A stretch of 64,000 bases of DNA from Erythrocercus mccallii (GCA_013397435.1 VZRG01000764.1:186001-250000), one strand, 5' to 3'; counted from the stretch's first letter, positions 11,706 to 25,034 are shown. Made by a program: numbers and translations. Notes: a model not told the origin generated them from the sequence alone.

Positions 11706-14700
11706 TATATTTATATGTATTATTCTTTATTTCAGTAAGGATACAGAAACAATAATTACTGTCTTGCAAAACATTTATGGACAGCAAACATAAAATCAGT
11801 CATACATTATAAACTGGAAGATGGCCTACATGTTGGAGTCATAGTCCTTTAGTTTTTGTCATAGTGTTAGCAACTATGGGCTGTCTGGTTTGCTTGTCAC
11901 CATTTTAGCAAAGTAGCACTCTAATAATAGAAAAACTGCAAGGAAAGTATTTTATTAATATTTTTTACTTTGATATTATGATATATTTACATTATAGTTT
12001 AGATATCTCAGAGTCTCCTGGCAGGCCGGTTGGGCTTTTTTTGATACAAGCTGTGCAGCTTAGTGGGCCAGTGAGATATAATTTATACACAGAACAAAGA
12101 ATTTAGCATTAATTTCAATGAAATCTAAACAAAAAAAAAAAAAAAGGCAAACCAAAAAACCCACCACCAATAAAAAAAAGTCCAGATCAATTACGAGAGT
12201 AAAGGAAGTAAAGAAATTATTACAAAAATCCTTTAATAATAAGTGGTTTTTATACACAGTCGACCCCTTATTTGCTGGTGTTACACTTATATATTTGCTA
12301 CCCTTCTTATTCCCAAGGTCTATAACTTTCACATGAAACCGTACAACAGTTCACTTAAAAAGGTGTTCCTGTTCCAAAGCTCCATTTTCCACATAGGAAT
12401 GCTATTCTGCATCACAAAATCTTTACCTTATGTGAGTTTGCCTGAAATTTTCACTTAATTCTGTAGGTCACAAGCAAGAACAGCTAACATGATAATATTT
12501 TAGCTAGTCCGTGATTGTCTTTTATTAAGAATATATTTTTGTGTCTTTTATTAAAAATAAGGGATTATTTTGGATTTAGATTTATGATTTTTAAGACAGT
12601 GGCTGATAAACAATCCATGCTGAAATGGTATATAAAGAAGATTGTTGAATTTTGATCATTTCATAGAGGGAAGAAAAATTAGATCTATTTTTGATACAAA
12701 AGGAACTTTTATATGTCTTTTTTTTTTTCCCCAGTAGAAATTCCTGGAACATTTCTGCTTCTTAATATACCCTTTGATTTTGACTTATATATTCATTCAA
12801 AGAATTCCTCCTTTTCCTATGTTTTCCTTTACTTTTCTCAATTCTTCACTTTTTAAAATTAAATTTGATACTAAAGCAGAACAAATCAAAACAAGACGAA
12901 GCATAATAATAATTTGTCCTTTCTCTTAAATAGTAGCTTTGTGCCAGGGTAATTACAATTTTATTTCTTTTAAGCATGTAGTTGAGAAAAAATATGAAAC
13001 CTATTATGACATGAGGCATAATAATACAAGATCCATAGTTGTGTAACCACAATTTACTTGTTTCAGGACAGTGTACCCATCTATTTACTCTTATAATTAG
13101 ATTGTAAATTTCAACAGGGAAGGCTTTTTGTGATAAATCTATCAAATACCTAGCAGCATACAGTCCAATTCTGCCTGGAATGTCTCAGAATATCTACCAT
13201 AAAATAAAAGAATAATAAATATTGAGGAATTATTTATAAATATTGTGTTCTATTTGTCTCTCAGCATTTCCCTAAAACAAACCAGCAAGAGACATAACAG
13301 TACATAATGATTTTCTTCACTGTTCTTTCTCCATGAATGATATAAATTCTCAAATGATGTATGTCTACCTTCCTGTTCATGACAGAGAGAGAACACACTG
13401 CAATACACACATTTTTACTATGAATTAAGAAGTATGGGATTCTGCATACTGCTTCAGCAGAAGACTCCCTTGCACATGGGAACTTCCTAAAGTTACTTCC
13501 TATGAAGTAACTTGAAGTAACTTTACTGTTATGATACATTTTAACCATTTCAATTTTTCCAAGCAGTTCTTAAGTTTTCAGATGTGAACAAATGTGAGCA
13601 ACTGCAGTATTCATCCTCTGAACTAAGACAGAGAACTTTTGTCTTTCATGTGACTTGCAGATAGATCAATTTAAATGCCCCCAGAGAAATGCCTGCATAT
13701 CTATAACTTGGATACTTAATTAATTCTATCCAAAAGGGAAATGTCTTTCTTCCTGTGTCCTGTCCTGTTTACCAAAGAAACATATCTAATTATTTCAGTC
13801 TGCCTTACAGTGAGCTAATATGTGTTAGTAGCTGGCAGGGGCTTTGCGAGTTCTTCAGTCAAAAGCACAATTTAAAAAACTAGGAAATAATGATATTATT
13901 TACAGCATTGAGAAAGAAAAATGTGTTCTTCCCACCGTGATTTTGTCAGTTTTCCACAAGTTAATTTTTTTTAATAGTTTTCCATCTCAGAAATACCCAC
14001 CAATTAAAGTTGAAAGTACTGGCACTTTGCTTCTTTTGTTCTTGTGTATTTCAGATGTCTTTAATTAAGATGACTTCTTTTCCTTTCACTGTCTACCTGA
14101 AAAACTGGTAAGATGACAGTGTTTACTTCTGCTGCTTCTATGAGGTAACATAAGCTATTCTGTAGCTTTCATTAGTTTGATGGGATATTAACATACATTA
14201 AAATTTAATCAAGTTAAATAGTATTTTTAAAATAGTGAACATTCCAATAATCAGGCCAGAAGCTACAAAAGTCAATTTCATCTAATGAGGATCTCAACAG
14301 ACAGGTGCAGCAGATTTTCTGTTTCAGTTAAAGCTTTGTGTTTCAGTGTTATTGTGATAGGCTTGGTACCGATATCTGCTTTAGCCATACTTAGTAGAGG
14401 TACAAAATAAGATTTATGTTTGAATATCTAGTAAGTAGGGACCCAAATATTCTCAAATTAAGAGCCATCACTCCCAGAAACTATTATTTTGTTAACATAA
14501 GGTCCCTCTGAAATTACTGACACTAATTTTTTCTTTCCATTTTTTATTCATGTGGTGTCTAACAAAAAATGCAGAAATAATCTTGAAACTGACTTTAGGA
14601 AGGAACACAAAACCTTATATCTCCTTCACCTCCACTTGATCCTGTCTCCACATTATAATCAAAAATATGGCTATTATTTTTGGTTAGTTTTCTTTTTGCT

Positions 14701-15770
14701 ACTTTCAGCCTCCTTATTTGCTTTCCTGGCTAGATAACATTTTTGAGAGGTGAATGGTAAGCATCCTTGTGTGGGAAGACCACTAATTAAGAGTATTTGG
14801 GGTTCAGTTTGTCTGGTTTGGGGCTTTTCTTTTTCCCTAGAGAAATATGCTAGTATTATCTGTGGAATGTCATGTTTCCAAGGTTTTTAAGCAAGTACAC
14901 AACTGAATTCCCTAAAAGGCAGACTGAAAAAAAAAACTGTGGAGGCAAGTGCTTCTCAGACAGGGAGCAGCAGCTCATAATAGAGACCAAGAGAGGAGCA
15001 AGAATGCATTAAGCTGGAGCTTTGGTCCATCATTTCATAATGTGGAGCTATGCTTCAGGCAACAGAATACATTAGTGTCTTTTTCTGAATCACTCCCATT
15101 AATTTAAATAGCTGAAATCCTCATAGTTTTCATTTAAAAAAAACTTACTGAAAATCTTATCTATTGTGAACAGAAATACGTATATCCAGCAATTAATTCA
15201 AATACATCATAAATTCCCTTCTTAGTAAACTAAACTACTATTGTACTGAGGTCATTTAAAAGCCAAAATAAGATTAATCTAAGCTTTTCACCATCTGTTC
15301 TACTCAGTCTGAATGCAAGGGAGCCCCATCATCCAGTAGTCTTAAGGAGTAATGTATAAATTACGTAAATACAGCTGTATGTTAGACAACTTAGGAACGC
15401 AACTAAAAGACTCTTGTGTTACATGAGTTAGTCACAGGAAAACATGTTTACATTCAAAGAAAGGAGTGATTGAAAGACAGCTCAATGTGAGCACAAAAGA
15501 TTTTTATTCACTTCCCTGATATTTTGATTAGAAATAAAAATACCCCTCCATCCCAATAATTTTCATTTTAACAGGGAAATATTTGAAAGTTCATTTTTAA
15601 AGTTTAACTGCAGTATTTTTGCTGCACTACTGTCTATTTGGTTGTTTCTTTGGCTGACTGATTACCAAGCAGCTGTATTTTTGCCTCCTTCATGAATGAC
15701 CTGCATTCCATCTTCAGTCTCAGACTTCTAGTCAACAGTTTTCCAGTGGTGGGCTGATGACAAAACTTAT

Positions 15771-16190
15771 GACTGTAATCCCTTTTTGGGTTTGAATCAG
15801 CTTCTACTTTATATGCTTGTGCTGGGTTGTTTTTGCAATGTGCACAAGCTCTGTGTGTTTTGTCTCCTCCAGCAAGCAAAGAAGCTAGTGCGTCATGTTT
15901 TTTCTTCTTTTGCCAGTTTGGACTATCACAGCTGTAGAGAAATAAAAGCTGCGTTTTACACACAGAACACTGACTGCACTCAGTTTGCAAAAAGAACACT
16001 GTCTGTAATCTGCCTTTGCTTAATGTGCTTGTACTGGGTTGTTTTGCAATGTGCACAAGCTCTGTGTCTTTTGTCTCTTCCAGCAAGCAAATAAACTAGT
16101 GTGTCATGTATCTTGCTTCTTTTGCCAGTTTTGAATGTTTGAGCTGTAAAGAAGTAAAAGCTGCATTTTGTAATCACTTTGATTACATTA
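15771..16190. repeat. Two direct copies of an unclassified ~210-bp unit
   Basis: Copy 1 runs from about 15771 to 15990 and copy 2 from about 16001 to 16190, offset by about 213 bases. The shared core starts at GCTTGTGCTGGGTTG (15814) and GCTTGTACTGGGTTG (16027) and ends near AAAAGCTGCGTTTT and AAAAGCTGCATTTT. By eye the core is about 85% identical, with small indels and several CpG-to-TpG type changes. Each copy has an inverted repeat (GCTTGTGC and GCACAAGC, about 20 bases apart; one arm mutated in copy 2) and a poly(A)-signal-like AATAAA or AGTAAA just before the end. This resembles the R/U5 end of an LTR or a structured non-autonomous repeat, but I cannot name the family. The 150-codon minus-strand frame across it reads the same repeat twice and is not taken as a gene. 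Confidence 0.85.
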
Positions 16191-19100
16191 TCAGTTCTGA
16201 AATTATTAACATTGCAGCATTTGTTCCTTTTCTGAGAGGTGTTAATTACTAATGTTACTAATGCAACATTTTTCTCAAAGCATATCAGTTGAGATAGTAA
16301 CCTTATTGAGAAAGCGTAGATGATAAAGCAATAAGCGTTTTCAACCAGGAAAGGTACTGTCTGTCTGAGACATAACTTAAATGTGAAACCCTAATTTGGC
16401 CAGTCTCAAGTCCTATATACACTGGCTTTAAGGTTCTTGAATACCCTCCTAGATGTATTATATGCCAGTAACTTCAGAATATGCTGAGGACAGCCTGCTT
16501 CTGAAACCCATAAATTACAGTCAGAATCATTCAGACCAAAACCATTATTTCCCTGGACAACTGCTGAAGTCAAGCATATACTATTATTAATTCAAACTGA
16601 CTCCTATAAAATTCTTAACTTTTCAGTGACTTTGACAAACTGCATAATTCATGCTTTAAGCAACTTAATTTAATCCTAACTTCACCATTTCTTTTAGAAT
16701 AACATTTTAGTGACATGTGCCTAACAAGGCTGCTTAAGTTTTGCATATTTTCTTCATACACTTACATATTTATGTTTGATTATAGAGTTTTGGTTTTCCT
16801 CTGATGTATTCAAAAAGGTGAAGGACACAGTATTTGTAATTGTAGGGAATATTAACAACTGGTTTAGAGGTAGCACAGTAAAAAAGGAAGAAAATCAGAA
16901 TCAGCAGTGGAAAAAAGTGTAGAAAGAGGTTTTTGCATTGTTACATACACTTTTTACTTGTATATATTTTACTACTACTAATGTTGATGACCTTTTACAG
17001 CCTGAGAGAGATGCCAGCAGACCTATGATATTTAGAGCTAAATGTTGGTTGAATTCTAATTTCTAAATAGAATAAGAGTTGTGTGCACATACAGCTTGTT
17101 GTACAAAATAGAGAGTTCATGACTTTTTATTGTCAGAGGCAATGAATCAGGTTTTGATTTTGTTATTATTCTTTTGATTTGGGTTTTAATGTCTTGTAGT
17201 TATTTGAGATGGGGGGGGGAGGGGCCAGTGTCTTTGGCCAGTGTTATCACAGAGTTGTACTGCTTCCCAGATTTTCTAAATCGACTAAAAGTTAAGAAAT
17301 AGTGCTGGTATTGAGTTAATTCTCTTAAATTGATTAGATATTCAGAGTTGACTAAGTGCTGGAAAAAAACTTATCTTAGATGAAAAACAATCACTGTTGG
17401 CTTTTGTACTGAATTTTAAAGAACTTGAAGACAGTGATTGACAGACCTACTTTGCTATTTTCAACTTTTCAAAGCTGTATTTCTTTTTCATATCCAATTT
17501 GGACTTTCTTTCAATTATTTTGGGACCTAATAAATATTCAAACAAATAATTGCATGCCTCTTCACAAAGAATGATGAGGTAGAAATTTAAAAAAACACCA
17601 AGCCTTTCTGCTTCCTTAGCAAAGTTTATACAATACAAACCTGTTTTGATTTTATCAGAGACATCATCATTCCTTTAGGGGTGAAGAAACTCTAGCAAGG
17701 TTTTGACAGCTTCATCACAAGGAAGAACCTCTAGAGTCTGAAACCTCTGTCCAGTATGTCTGTGATAGAATAAATTAACATATGCTTTTCTTTCTCTTTG
17801 AAGTTATGGCAGTATTTTGGCTAGATATGATTGAAAAGAACTTAAGTGTTACAAAATAAGATGTCTATATTCTCCAGAGTATGACCTAAAATTATAGGTG
17901 CAGCAATCAGTCTGGAAGATTTTTCTCCTTTTGTCTAGGACATTTTCAAATTCAATTTATAAAAACAGTAGACAAATAAGATAAAACTTTTTCTTAAATA
18001 GAATTTTAGTCAAAGTAGCTATGACATTCAATGACTTTTTTATTGTTTTTGTTTTTGGGCAGTGCAGTTACCTTCATGGAAGATTAATAAGTATATTCAA
18101 CAATGTGCTTTTTCTCTGGTATAATTTAGTTTCATGTTAGTCCTATACAGCTGCTAATAAGCTTCCAGGTATATCCATGACATTTATGAATCTTAAACTG
18201 GAGATCTGTAGTAATTCAAGAAGTTCCTCTGTATTGGACAATGATGTGTGGAATTCTCTTCTTTCGGTGTAATATCTCAGGTGAATCACATTTTAGAATG
18301 GGAGTAGTAGTTGCATTAAGTTATTGCCTGAAGGTCCTCTTTATGTCCTCACCTTCAGAGCTTAAGACCATCCATCCTTGGTTAGTAGGTATAACTCCAA
18401 ACTCCATCAATTTATGGAAGCACTCTAATTTAAATATTAGCTTCCCTGAAAAAATGGAGTAAGGCATTATTAGGAGTGACCATTGCCTGATTCCAGAAAA
18501 GAAAAGGACTCTAAAAATGATCACTTAAATTTATTAATTTCATTTGAAAACTTTTACTGGGAATTTTTTTATAAGAAAATTGCTTACATTGCATCTAAGT
18601 TTGACATTTATCAGGTTTAGTATCTTTAGTATCAGATTTAAATTCAGTTCATTACCTAATTTTACATATTTGCTTTCTTCAGTTCAATTTGCAGGAAAAA
18701 ACATTGAACTTTAACCCTGAAAACCCAAAATTGTAATTTAAAACTAATTCCCTGTATATAAAAAATATCTTAAAAGCAATATTCATTTTCCTTGTCTTCT
18801 CTTTTTTTACTTCGAAGAGGTTTAAAAGGACCTTATTCTCAGAGCAATTACAGAAAAACCATGCTTGAATTTCTCAAACAACAGAAATTCATAAAACTGA
18901 ATTCTGTCCCTTGGGACCCTTGGGACTGTCTTGAAAAAGGGCATTTCTTATTCAAAGATAATTTAAAAATACATTTTACAAAGTACCTAGGAGTTTGAGT
19001 GCTGAAGATATCATTTGGAACGTCTACAAAATGAATGGGTTTTATTTCTTCTCCTTTTTGGCCCAATTTCATTAAGAAGAGTTTGTTCAATTACTTATCT

Positions 19101-20614
19101 ATCTGTCATTCCCTTTCCTCTAATAACCCTTTATCTGCTGGTCAACTTAAAATAAATTTGACACAGAACTACAGAGCAAAAAACAAATATATGATTCTGA
19201 GTTTTTAAAATTCACAGGTGAGTAGAAAGAAAAATATATACCATATTGAAAGAAAAGCTTCTTCAGGAGCTCAGGAGTTATTTATTCTTTCTGAATTCTA
19301 GGATGACTTGGGTTGACTTGAACCCTGACAATTCCTCTTGGCCCCTTCCAAGCTGATAGGTGGGAAAAGGGCATAGAAGGAACTAGAAATATACACAAGG
19401 TAGGGCAAGAAGCAAAGGAGTAAACTGAAGACACCACAAAGAAGATGTGTTGTAGGTAGAAACAACACAAATCCCTGGAGAAAAAGTTCAGTTTGTTTCA
19501 TTGTTCACCAAAAAAAAGAAGTGACAAATCAAAGTTATTTTTTAACTTTCCACTCTAGTAAATGCTGTTGAGAAAATGCTGAAAAAAAAAATTTGAACTG
19601 CTTGGAACTTGATAGGTAGGAAGTAAATTCAAGACTGATATGATTATACAAAGTATCTGAGTACTATACACTGGGATCCAGGGCCAAAATCAAACTTTGA
19701 TGTATGTTAGTGAGAGGTCACTTACCAGCTGAAATTAGCATCCCTATTTCAATACTGCATTTACAACCTTGAATCACACTAGATTTTGGGATTTAAAAAG
19801 TTGCCTTGCATACCTACATGTGTACAGTTTTCCTATTTGAAAGATGTTTTTAAATTTTGTACTACACTTTACATCTCTGAGAACATGTCTGGTTCTGGAA
19901 GCAGAAATGATTGAATAATTAATGCAGTCTTTAGGGTTGCAATTTTTACAACAAATTTTTAAGAATCCAGGCCTTTTGCATCTTGTACCCACATGACTGT
20001 CTCTGTCTTTTTTTAGCACATGAAGTGTTGCTGAAATATTTGAAAAAAATCTGGAACTGCAGGCTGCTAAAAAAGCACTTTATCACATAGCAGGTGCAGG
20101 TGAACTAAAGGTCAAAATCTGCTTGATGTGCACTGTACTTTGCTATGTATTTATATTGTATATGTATTTGATGTAGATACAAGCAAATACATTTGGGCAG
20201 AATCTAGTACATGATCAAAGTCAAATGCACATAGGTTGACAGTTTTTGAACCTCATATAATCTCTTTTGAAGTTCATAATAAATCCGAATAAATTTTTTT
20301 CCCCTTTTGAGAATTTGGTGTTTTCATAGTGTTTATTTGTTCTTCTGAACCCATCATTTTGATTCCAGTTTTGTTATTCCCAAAAACAACATCAGTAAAT
20401 AATTTCAATGAGTTATTAATTTTGCCAATCTGTCTGACAAATGCATGAGTTTTGGCTTTGTTTGGGTCTTTTTTAAGATAAATGTAATTTGATTAAAATC
20501 GGGTTTTCTGAAACAGACAATAGTTTTAAATTTTGAACCAAAACATAACTGAAATAGGAGTAACCTCACCATTTTAAATCTAGAACCATAAAAATACTAT
20601 GACAGGCAGATACA
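16191..20614. other. AT-rich intergenic DNA
   Basis: I see no gene or datable repeat. A run of nine G followed by A and four G lies at 17211-17224. Open frames around 18.2-19.5 kb have no coding-like composition, splice context or known motifs. Confidence 0.5.
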
Positions 20615-20802
20615 TCTTGCTGTTGTATTTGGGGGATAATCTAGGCCAACCTCTTGCTCAAAGAAGGGCTGAATTCAAAGCCAGAGCCAGATTTCCCTTT
20701 GTCTTTTTGGGCTGCGCTTTAAATTTTGAAAGGAAGGATTTCACACCATCTCTGGAGAAGCTGGTCCATGTTTAATCACTCATAGTGTAAAGAGGGTTTT
20801 CT
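20615..20802 (-). mobile_element. Decayed CR1 3' end, antisense (first of two)
   Basis: In the complement, the words 'atctaggccaacct.ttgctcaaagaagggc', 'gccagagccagatt', 'tttgaaaggaaggatttcacacc', 'tctggagaagctggtcc' and 'gtgtaaagagggttttctt' match in order the antisense 3' UTR and ORF2 end of a CR1 subfamily. It is well diverged, so it is an old copy. Its truncated 5' end abuts the next CR1. Confidence 0.75.
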
Positions 20803-20925
20803 TTACAGAATCACAGCATGAACTGGGCTGGAAAAGACCTTTGAGATCATCAAGTTCAACAAACCACCTAAAATCTCCTAGTCAGCTAAACCATGGCACC
20901 AAATGCCACACACCCAGTCTTTTTT
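20803..20925 (-). mobile_element. CR1 3' tail, antisense (second of two)
   Basis: This starts with ACAGAATCACAG, the complement of the short octamer-like repeat that ends CR1, followed by 'gggctggaaaagacctttgagatcatcaagttcaac', the highly conserved CR1 3' UTR. It then reads into 'ctaaaccatggcaccaaatgccac' and ends before a T run at about 20925. It is less diverged than its left neighbour and belongs to a different 3' subtype. Confidence 0.9.
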
Positions 20926-23689
20926 TTTTTACATTTAATTGAAATTTTTATTCTGTCACCTTGTGCCTACTGCATTCTTATGCATGTCAATGAGGAAACT
21001 GGCATCTAATATTTGATTTTCAAGTTTAAACTGCTCATTCTAAATTCCTTCCATTTCTCTGACTGCCACTGAAATGCAGGTTAGTTTTAACTCTTTCTGG
21101 AGCACAGCTTAAAATTAAGATGAATACTAATGCTTCACTGGGTTTGGAAAGATATCCACATTTATTTTTACCTTTATATCTTTTTATATGTTTAAGCTTT
21201 TATAATTCAATCACCAGTGTTATATTAGGATAATGAGTAACACATTTTTATTTGCATATGGGTTCTTTTACTTATTTTATTGATTTTCTGTCTTTTGAGG
21301 ATGAGTGTTCTGGTTCTATTTAAATATGGTCTGTCAATGTCTTGCTTTTTGTGTGAGGGGTCGAATTAATGATTAAAGACTCTGAAGCTTAGAGGGGGAG
21401 TTTTGCCATAAAGTTTTTTAACAAGACTACTAAATAAATAAAAATATGTTGGTTTTCTATTTTTGGTTATTAGAAGACTGGAATGCTTTAATAAAGGACC
21501 TTCATTGTTAAGAGGTACGAAAAATTTTGGAATGGATTTGTTTTAGTTGGGAGAACCTAAAAAACCCTGTTTTGATGATGATGAAGAAGTAGCCATCCAA
21601 TTCTTATTTCTTCAGTTAGAAAACTGGATTGTTACAGTCATTATGCCATAGACAAGTTATCAGTGATGCACTGGTAGTTAGTGAGTGCATTTATGAGATG
21701 ACAGGTGATTCTATTCACTTAAGCACAATAAGCATCTCTTATTAGCCACAATAAGAAAAAGTGCTAGTTTATATTAATTTGATTTTTTTTTCTATTCTCC
21801 TATATGTTTTCTTTAAAAATTCTTCTGAAAATGAAGAGCATTTTACAGAGCAGGAAATACAAAATATCTGAACTAAAAGCAGAAGATTAAAAGAAAAAAG
21901 TGACTTTTGATGGTTCTTGTCAGACTATAGATTCAATTTTCCAACACTTTTATTCAGTATGTCCTAAATATGTCAGACCCAGAGAATTTACTTAAATTAT
22001 GGGGGTTTTGGCTGCTGTTTTCTAGTCTTCCTTGTATATTGGCCAAGATGAACCTAAAATATGTTATAGGAACGCATCTTCAAAATCATTGTGGTTAACA
22101 TATTAAACAAAATGATGGAGGATTCTTTGTCACAGTAAACTAATTGGTCTCTCAACACATACTGTATTTCTAGAAAACACCAGTAATTTATTTACTTTGT
22201 ATATCTGCTTTCACTTGAAGTTAATATTTTTTGAAAAAAAACCTCTGTATTGCCATACATCCATGAAAGGTGCTGCCTCTGTTCATAACCTCTGTAGAGA
22301 GATTTAGTGGTCACAATACATAATATACATGCCTGCTCTTGAGAAAGGAATTTCATAAGGACTTTGTTTTTTCTTTTTTGTGAAAGGCATGTGACATGGG
22401 ACATATAATACTTTTAAGTGCACTAGCAACAGATTTTATATATCCCAAGAACACTTTTTCTTAGTAAACTACTCATTCAAGGTAAATGATGGGAAAGCAA
22501 GTTAACATATTTATAGGATTTACAGACAGAGGAGTGATGCAAAACATACATGATTCTTTAGAGAATCTGATTTTTAACAGGGTGAGAGTATCTATATGCA
22601 CTCAGATTATAAGTTTGTATTTTTATGTGTGTAAGAGTTGAATACATTTTGTTTAAAGAACATAAGAGGTTTGTTTCAGGATTTCATTTTAGTTGAACTT
22701 TTACATTTTTATATTATTTTTAAACCCCTCTCTTGAGATTACCTAAAAAAAAAAAAAAAAAAAAGTGGAAAAGTTTGCTTTTGATTAAAAGAGTAAAATA
22801 AATATATCTAGGTTTATTTTCCCCATCTTTCTGTAGGTTTAGTGGAATATCCAAAGTAAAACAATAGAGCAAATGAAAAATAAAAGAAGTACAATCATTG
22901 CTAGTAGACCCTTAGTCATCTTCCCTAAAACTTAGTAATCTAGCAAAAACCTGGCTCTGTTTTGCTCTATTCCACCATAGGAAATCTGAGTCTTTCACTT
23001 CTTAAACATACATTCTCCTGAATGATCTCACATTTTCCTCCTGATTTTCCAGTTCAATAATTGTTGCTCTTATAACCCTCGGGAAAAAATGAAATTGATT
23101 CCAAGAAAACTATCTGGAGAAAATGATCTGAAGTTGTCAGTAATCTTGATGATACAAAAGCTGCAATGTTACAGAGCTGAATTTTCTTCAAAACTTGTTT
23201 CAGGTTAGTATATTGGAGTCCCTGAGAAAAAAATCAAGTTAAAAATATCCTGGCAATGTAACAAAGTTCAGGAAATTTAGAAGTGATGAATTTTCCAGAT
23301 TCTGCTTCAATGCAATCTTCTTCAGAATCCTCTCTATGCTCTGCATTCAGGTTTGGTAACTGATATAAAGAAAAGGGGAGAACGTTCACTAAATATTGGC
23401 TATGGTTTCATATTTTCTTTTTCTGTCTTTGTTTTCAGAATTATTTAAAATAGAATGTAGATAGAAAGAAGTGTTAACAATGCAGAAAATAATTAATACA
23501 GGCTAGAATATAAATCGAGAACATCAGACTACAGTAGAATATCAGATTAGAGAAGCACTTAATTCTACTAAAGTAATTGAGGCAATGTTTTTGTTTCTAT
23601 TTTCAATCTAACTTCCATGACCGTTTGTAATTTGCAAGAACAAGTTTATTGAAAGTAGTCTTGATCAATCTGCAGGAAAGGAATAACAT
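20926..23689. other. AT-rich intergenic DNA
   Basis: This holds a 20-base A run (22745-22764) and otherwise no recognisable gene or repeat. The stretch after the CR1 tail begins with a T run. No target-site duplication could be fixed for the A run, so a retropseudogene is not claimed. Confidence 0.5.
22745..22764. repeat. Poly(A) run, 20 bases
   Basis: Uninterrupted A run. No recognisable retroposed sequence lies directly in front of it. Confidence 0.95.
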
Positions 23690-24566
23690 TGATGAGGATA
23701 GATTCATCAGTTCAATGCTTTCTGGAGCTTCCTGGCTCCAAGGCTGGTGTCATCAGAAAAATTTTGAGATTTTGACCATGGGATAATCTATTGACAGCTG
23801 ACAGAATGGGCCTTTTTTATAGGAGAAAAAAAGAGTTCTAGCAAAGGAGCTAGTGGGGCTTATTGATAGAGCTTTAAACTATCTTGGAAAGAGGAAAGAG
23901 AAGAAACCTGTACTGGCAAACAGAACGTGTTGAACAGGAGTCAGCAGTGTTCTGGCAGCCAGGAGGGCCAACCCTGGGGTGTCCTGGGGTGCATCAGGCA
24001 CAGCATCACCAGCTGGGCAAGGGAGGGAATTGCTCTGCTCTGCTCTGAGCTGGGGCAACCTCACCTCAAGCACTGGGGGCAGTTTTGGGCACCACAATGT
24101 AAGAAAGACATTAAAGTATTCTAGAGAAGGGCATCCAGAGAAGGGCAAAGATGGTGAAGGGCCTTGAGGGGAAGCTGTTTGAGGAGTGCCTGAGGTCACT
24201 TGGTCTGTTCAGCCTGGGGAAAAGGAGACTGAGGGGAGACCTCAGTCTATAACTTCCTCAGGGGAAGAGGAGGAATAGGCACTCTGGTGACCAGACCAGA
24301 CCAGGAAGGAATGGCCTGAAATTGTGTCAGGGGTGGTTTAGGCTAGATATTAGAATAATGTTCTTCACCCAGAGGTTTATTAGCCACTGGAATAGACTCC
24401 CCAGGGCTGTGGTCACAATACCAAGACTGACAGAGTTCAAGAAGTGTTTGGACAATGCTCTTGGGCACATGGTGCAACTCCTAGAGAGAAGCCTGTGCAG
24501 AGCTGTGAGTTGGAGTTATTGATCCTTGTGGGTCCCTTCCAACTCAGCAAATCCTGAGATTCTGTC
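23690..24566 (+). mobile_element. CR1 LINE with internal deletion (ORF1 end joined to ORF2 end)
   Basis: The left part (about 23690-23895) reads as the end of CR1 ORF1: words such as 'ctttctggagcttcctggctccaaggctggtgtcatc', 'gaccatgggataatctatt' and a C-terminal peptide close to ELVGLIDRALN. From about 23933 the sequence reads as the last third of ORF2: peptides such as RPHLE-like QPHLKHWGQFWAPQCKKD and, at 24322-24522, RLDIRIMFFTQRF-SHWNRLPRAVV, broken by stops and frameshifts. It ends with the CR1 3' UTR 'gggtcccttccaactcag' and a short ATTCTGT-type terminus near 24566. Most of ORF2, including endonuclease and the RT core, is missing. Either one element lost about 2 kb internally or two CR1 fragments sit together; the single orientation and order favour deletion. 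It is not coding. Confidence 0.93.
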
Positions 24567-25034
24567 TTTAAATTCTCTGTTGTGCTACAGCTATCCAAGT
24601 AAATGTAACATTTCCAGATGAATTTCTAAATAATGGAATTGTCATGGTTGTGATTGTGTTTAATATTTTATACAAAATTAAGTTGGAAACACTTACTTCA
24701 GAATAAAAGCACTTTAAAATGGAATAATTTGCTTTCTGTGCTGATTAAATTTCAAAGTAATGAAATACAAAAATAAATTCAAATTCAGTTGAACACTGAT
24801 GCTATAATTCTGTGAAAGGCGATCCCTAGATTCTACACCACACAAATCTTTTGAATGCACAGAAAATCAGCTTTCAGTGTTCAGTTACCTTATTAATTTT
24901 GTACACTGAGGAAATGCAAACAATGGGATTGTCTAGTTCTGTTGTCTAGTTCTTGTGGAGTTGGTGGGAGATGCTTTTGTAAATATTTCTCAAATGCCCT
25001 GTTATCAATGATCATTGTTTTAAATATAGATTTC

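Larger units (their letters stand above)
6849..15770. other. AT-rich intergenic DNA with small tandem repeats
   Basis: No gene is supported. Simple repeats are (ATT)n at 7078-7098, a CCAATATAT-type tandem at 9340-9384, a 33-bp period repeat at 10142-10215, and (TTTCTA)n at 11674-11705. The part from about 14935 to 15120 has balanced composition with few homopolymers and might be a conserved non-coding element. The remaining open frames are short and without coding signal. Confidence 0.5.

Noticed and set aside
12060..12336. Overlapping frames on both strands near 12.1-12.3 kb
   Set aside because: They contain A-run derived Lys/Phe tracts and no coding-like composition or known motif.
15634..16086. 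150-codon minus-strand open frame
   Set aside because: It reads through the two copies of the 210-bp unit, so its repeated peptide (HRACAHCK) reflects the DNA duplication. There is no splice or start context and no known domain.
17211..17224. G-quadruplex
   Set aside because: There are only two G runs (nine and four bases) with a single A between them; this is too weak to call beyond a homopolymer.
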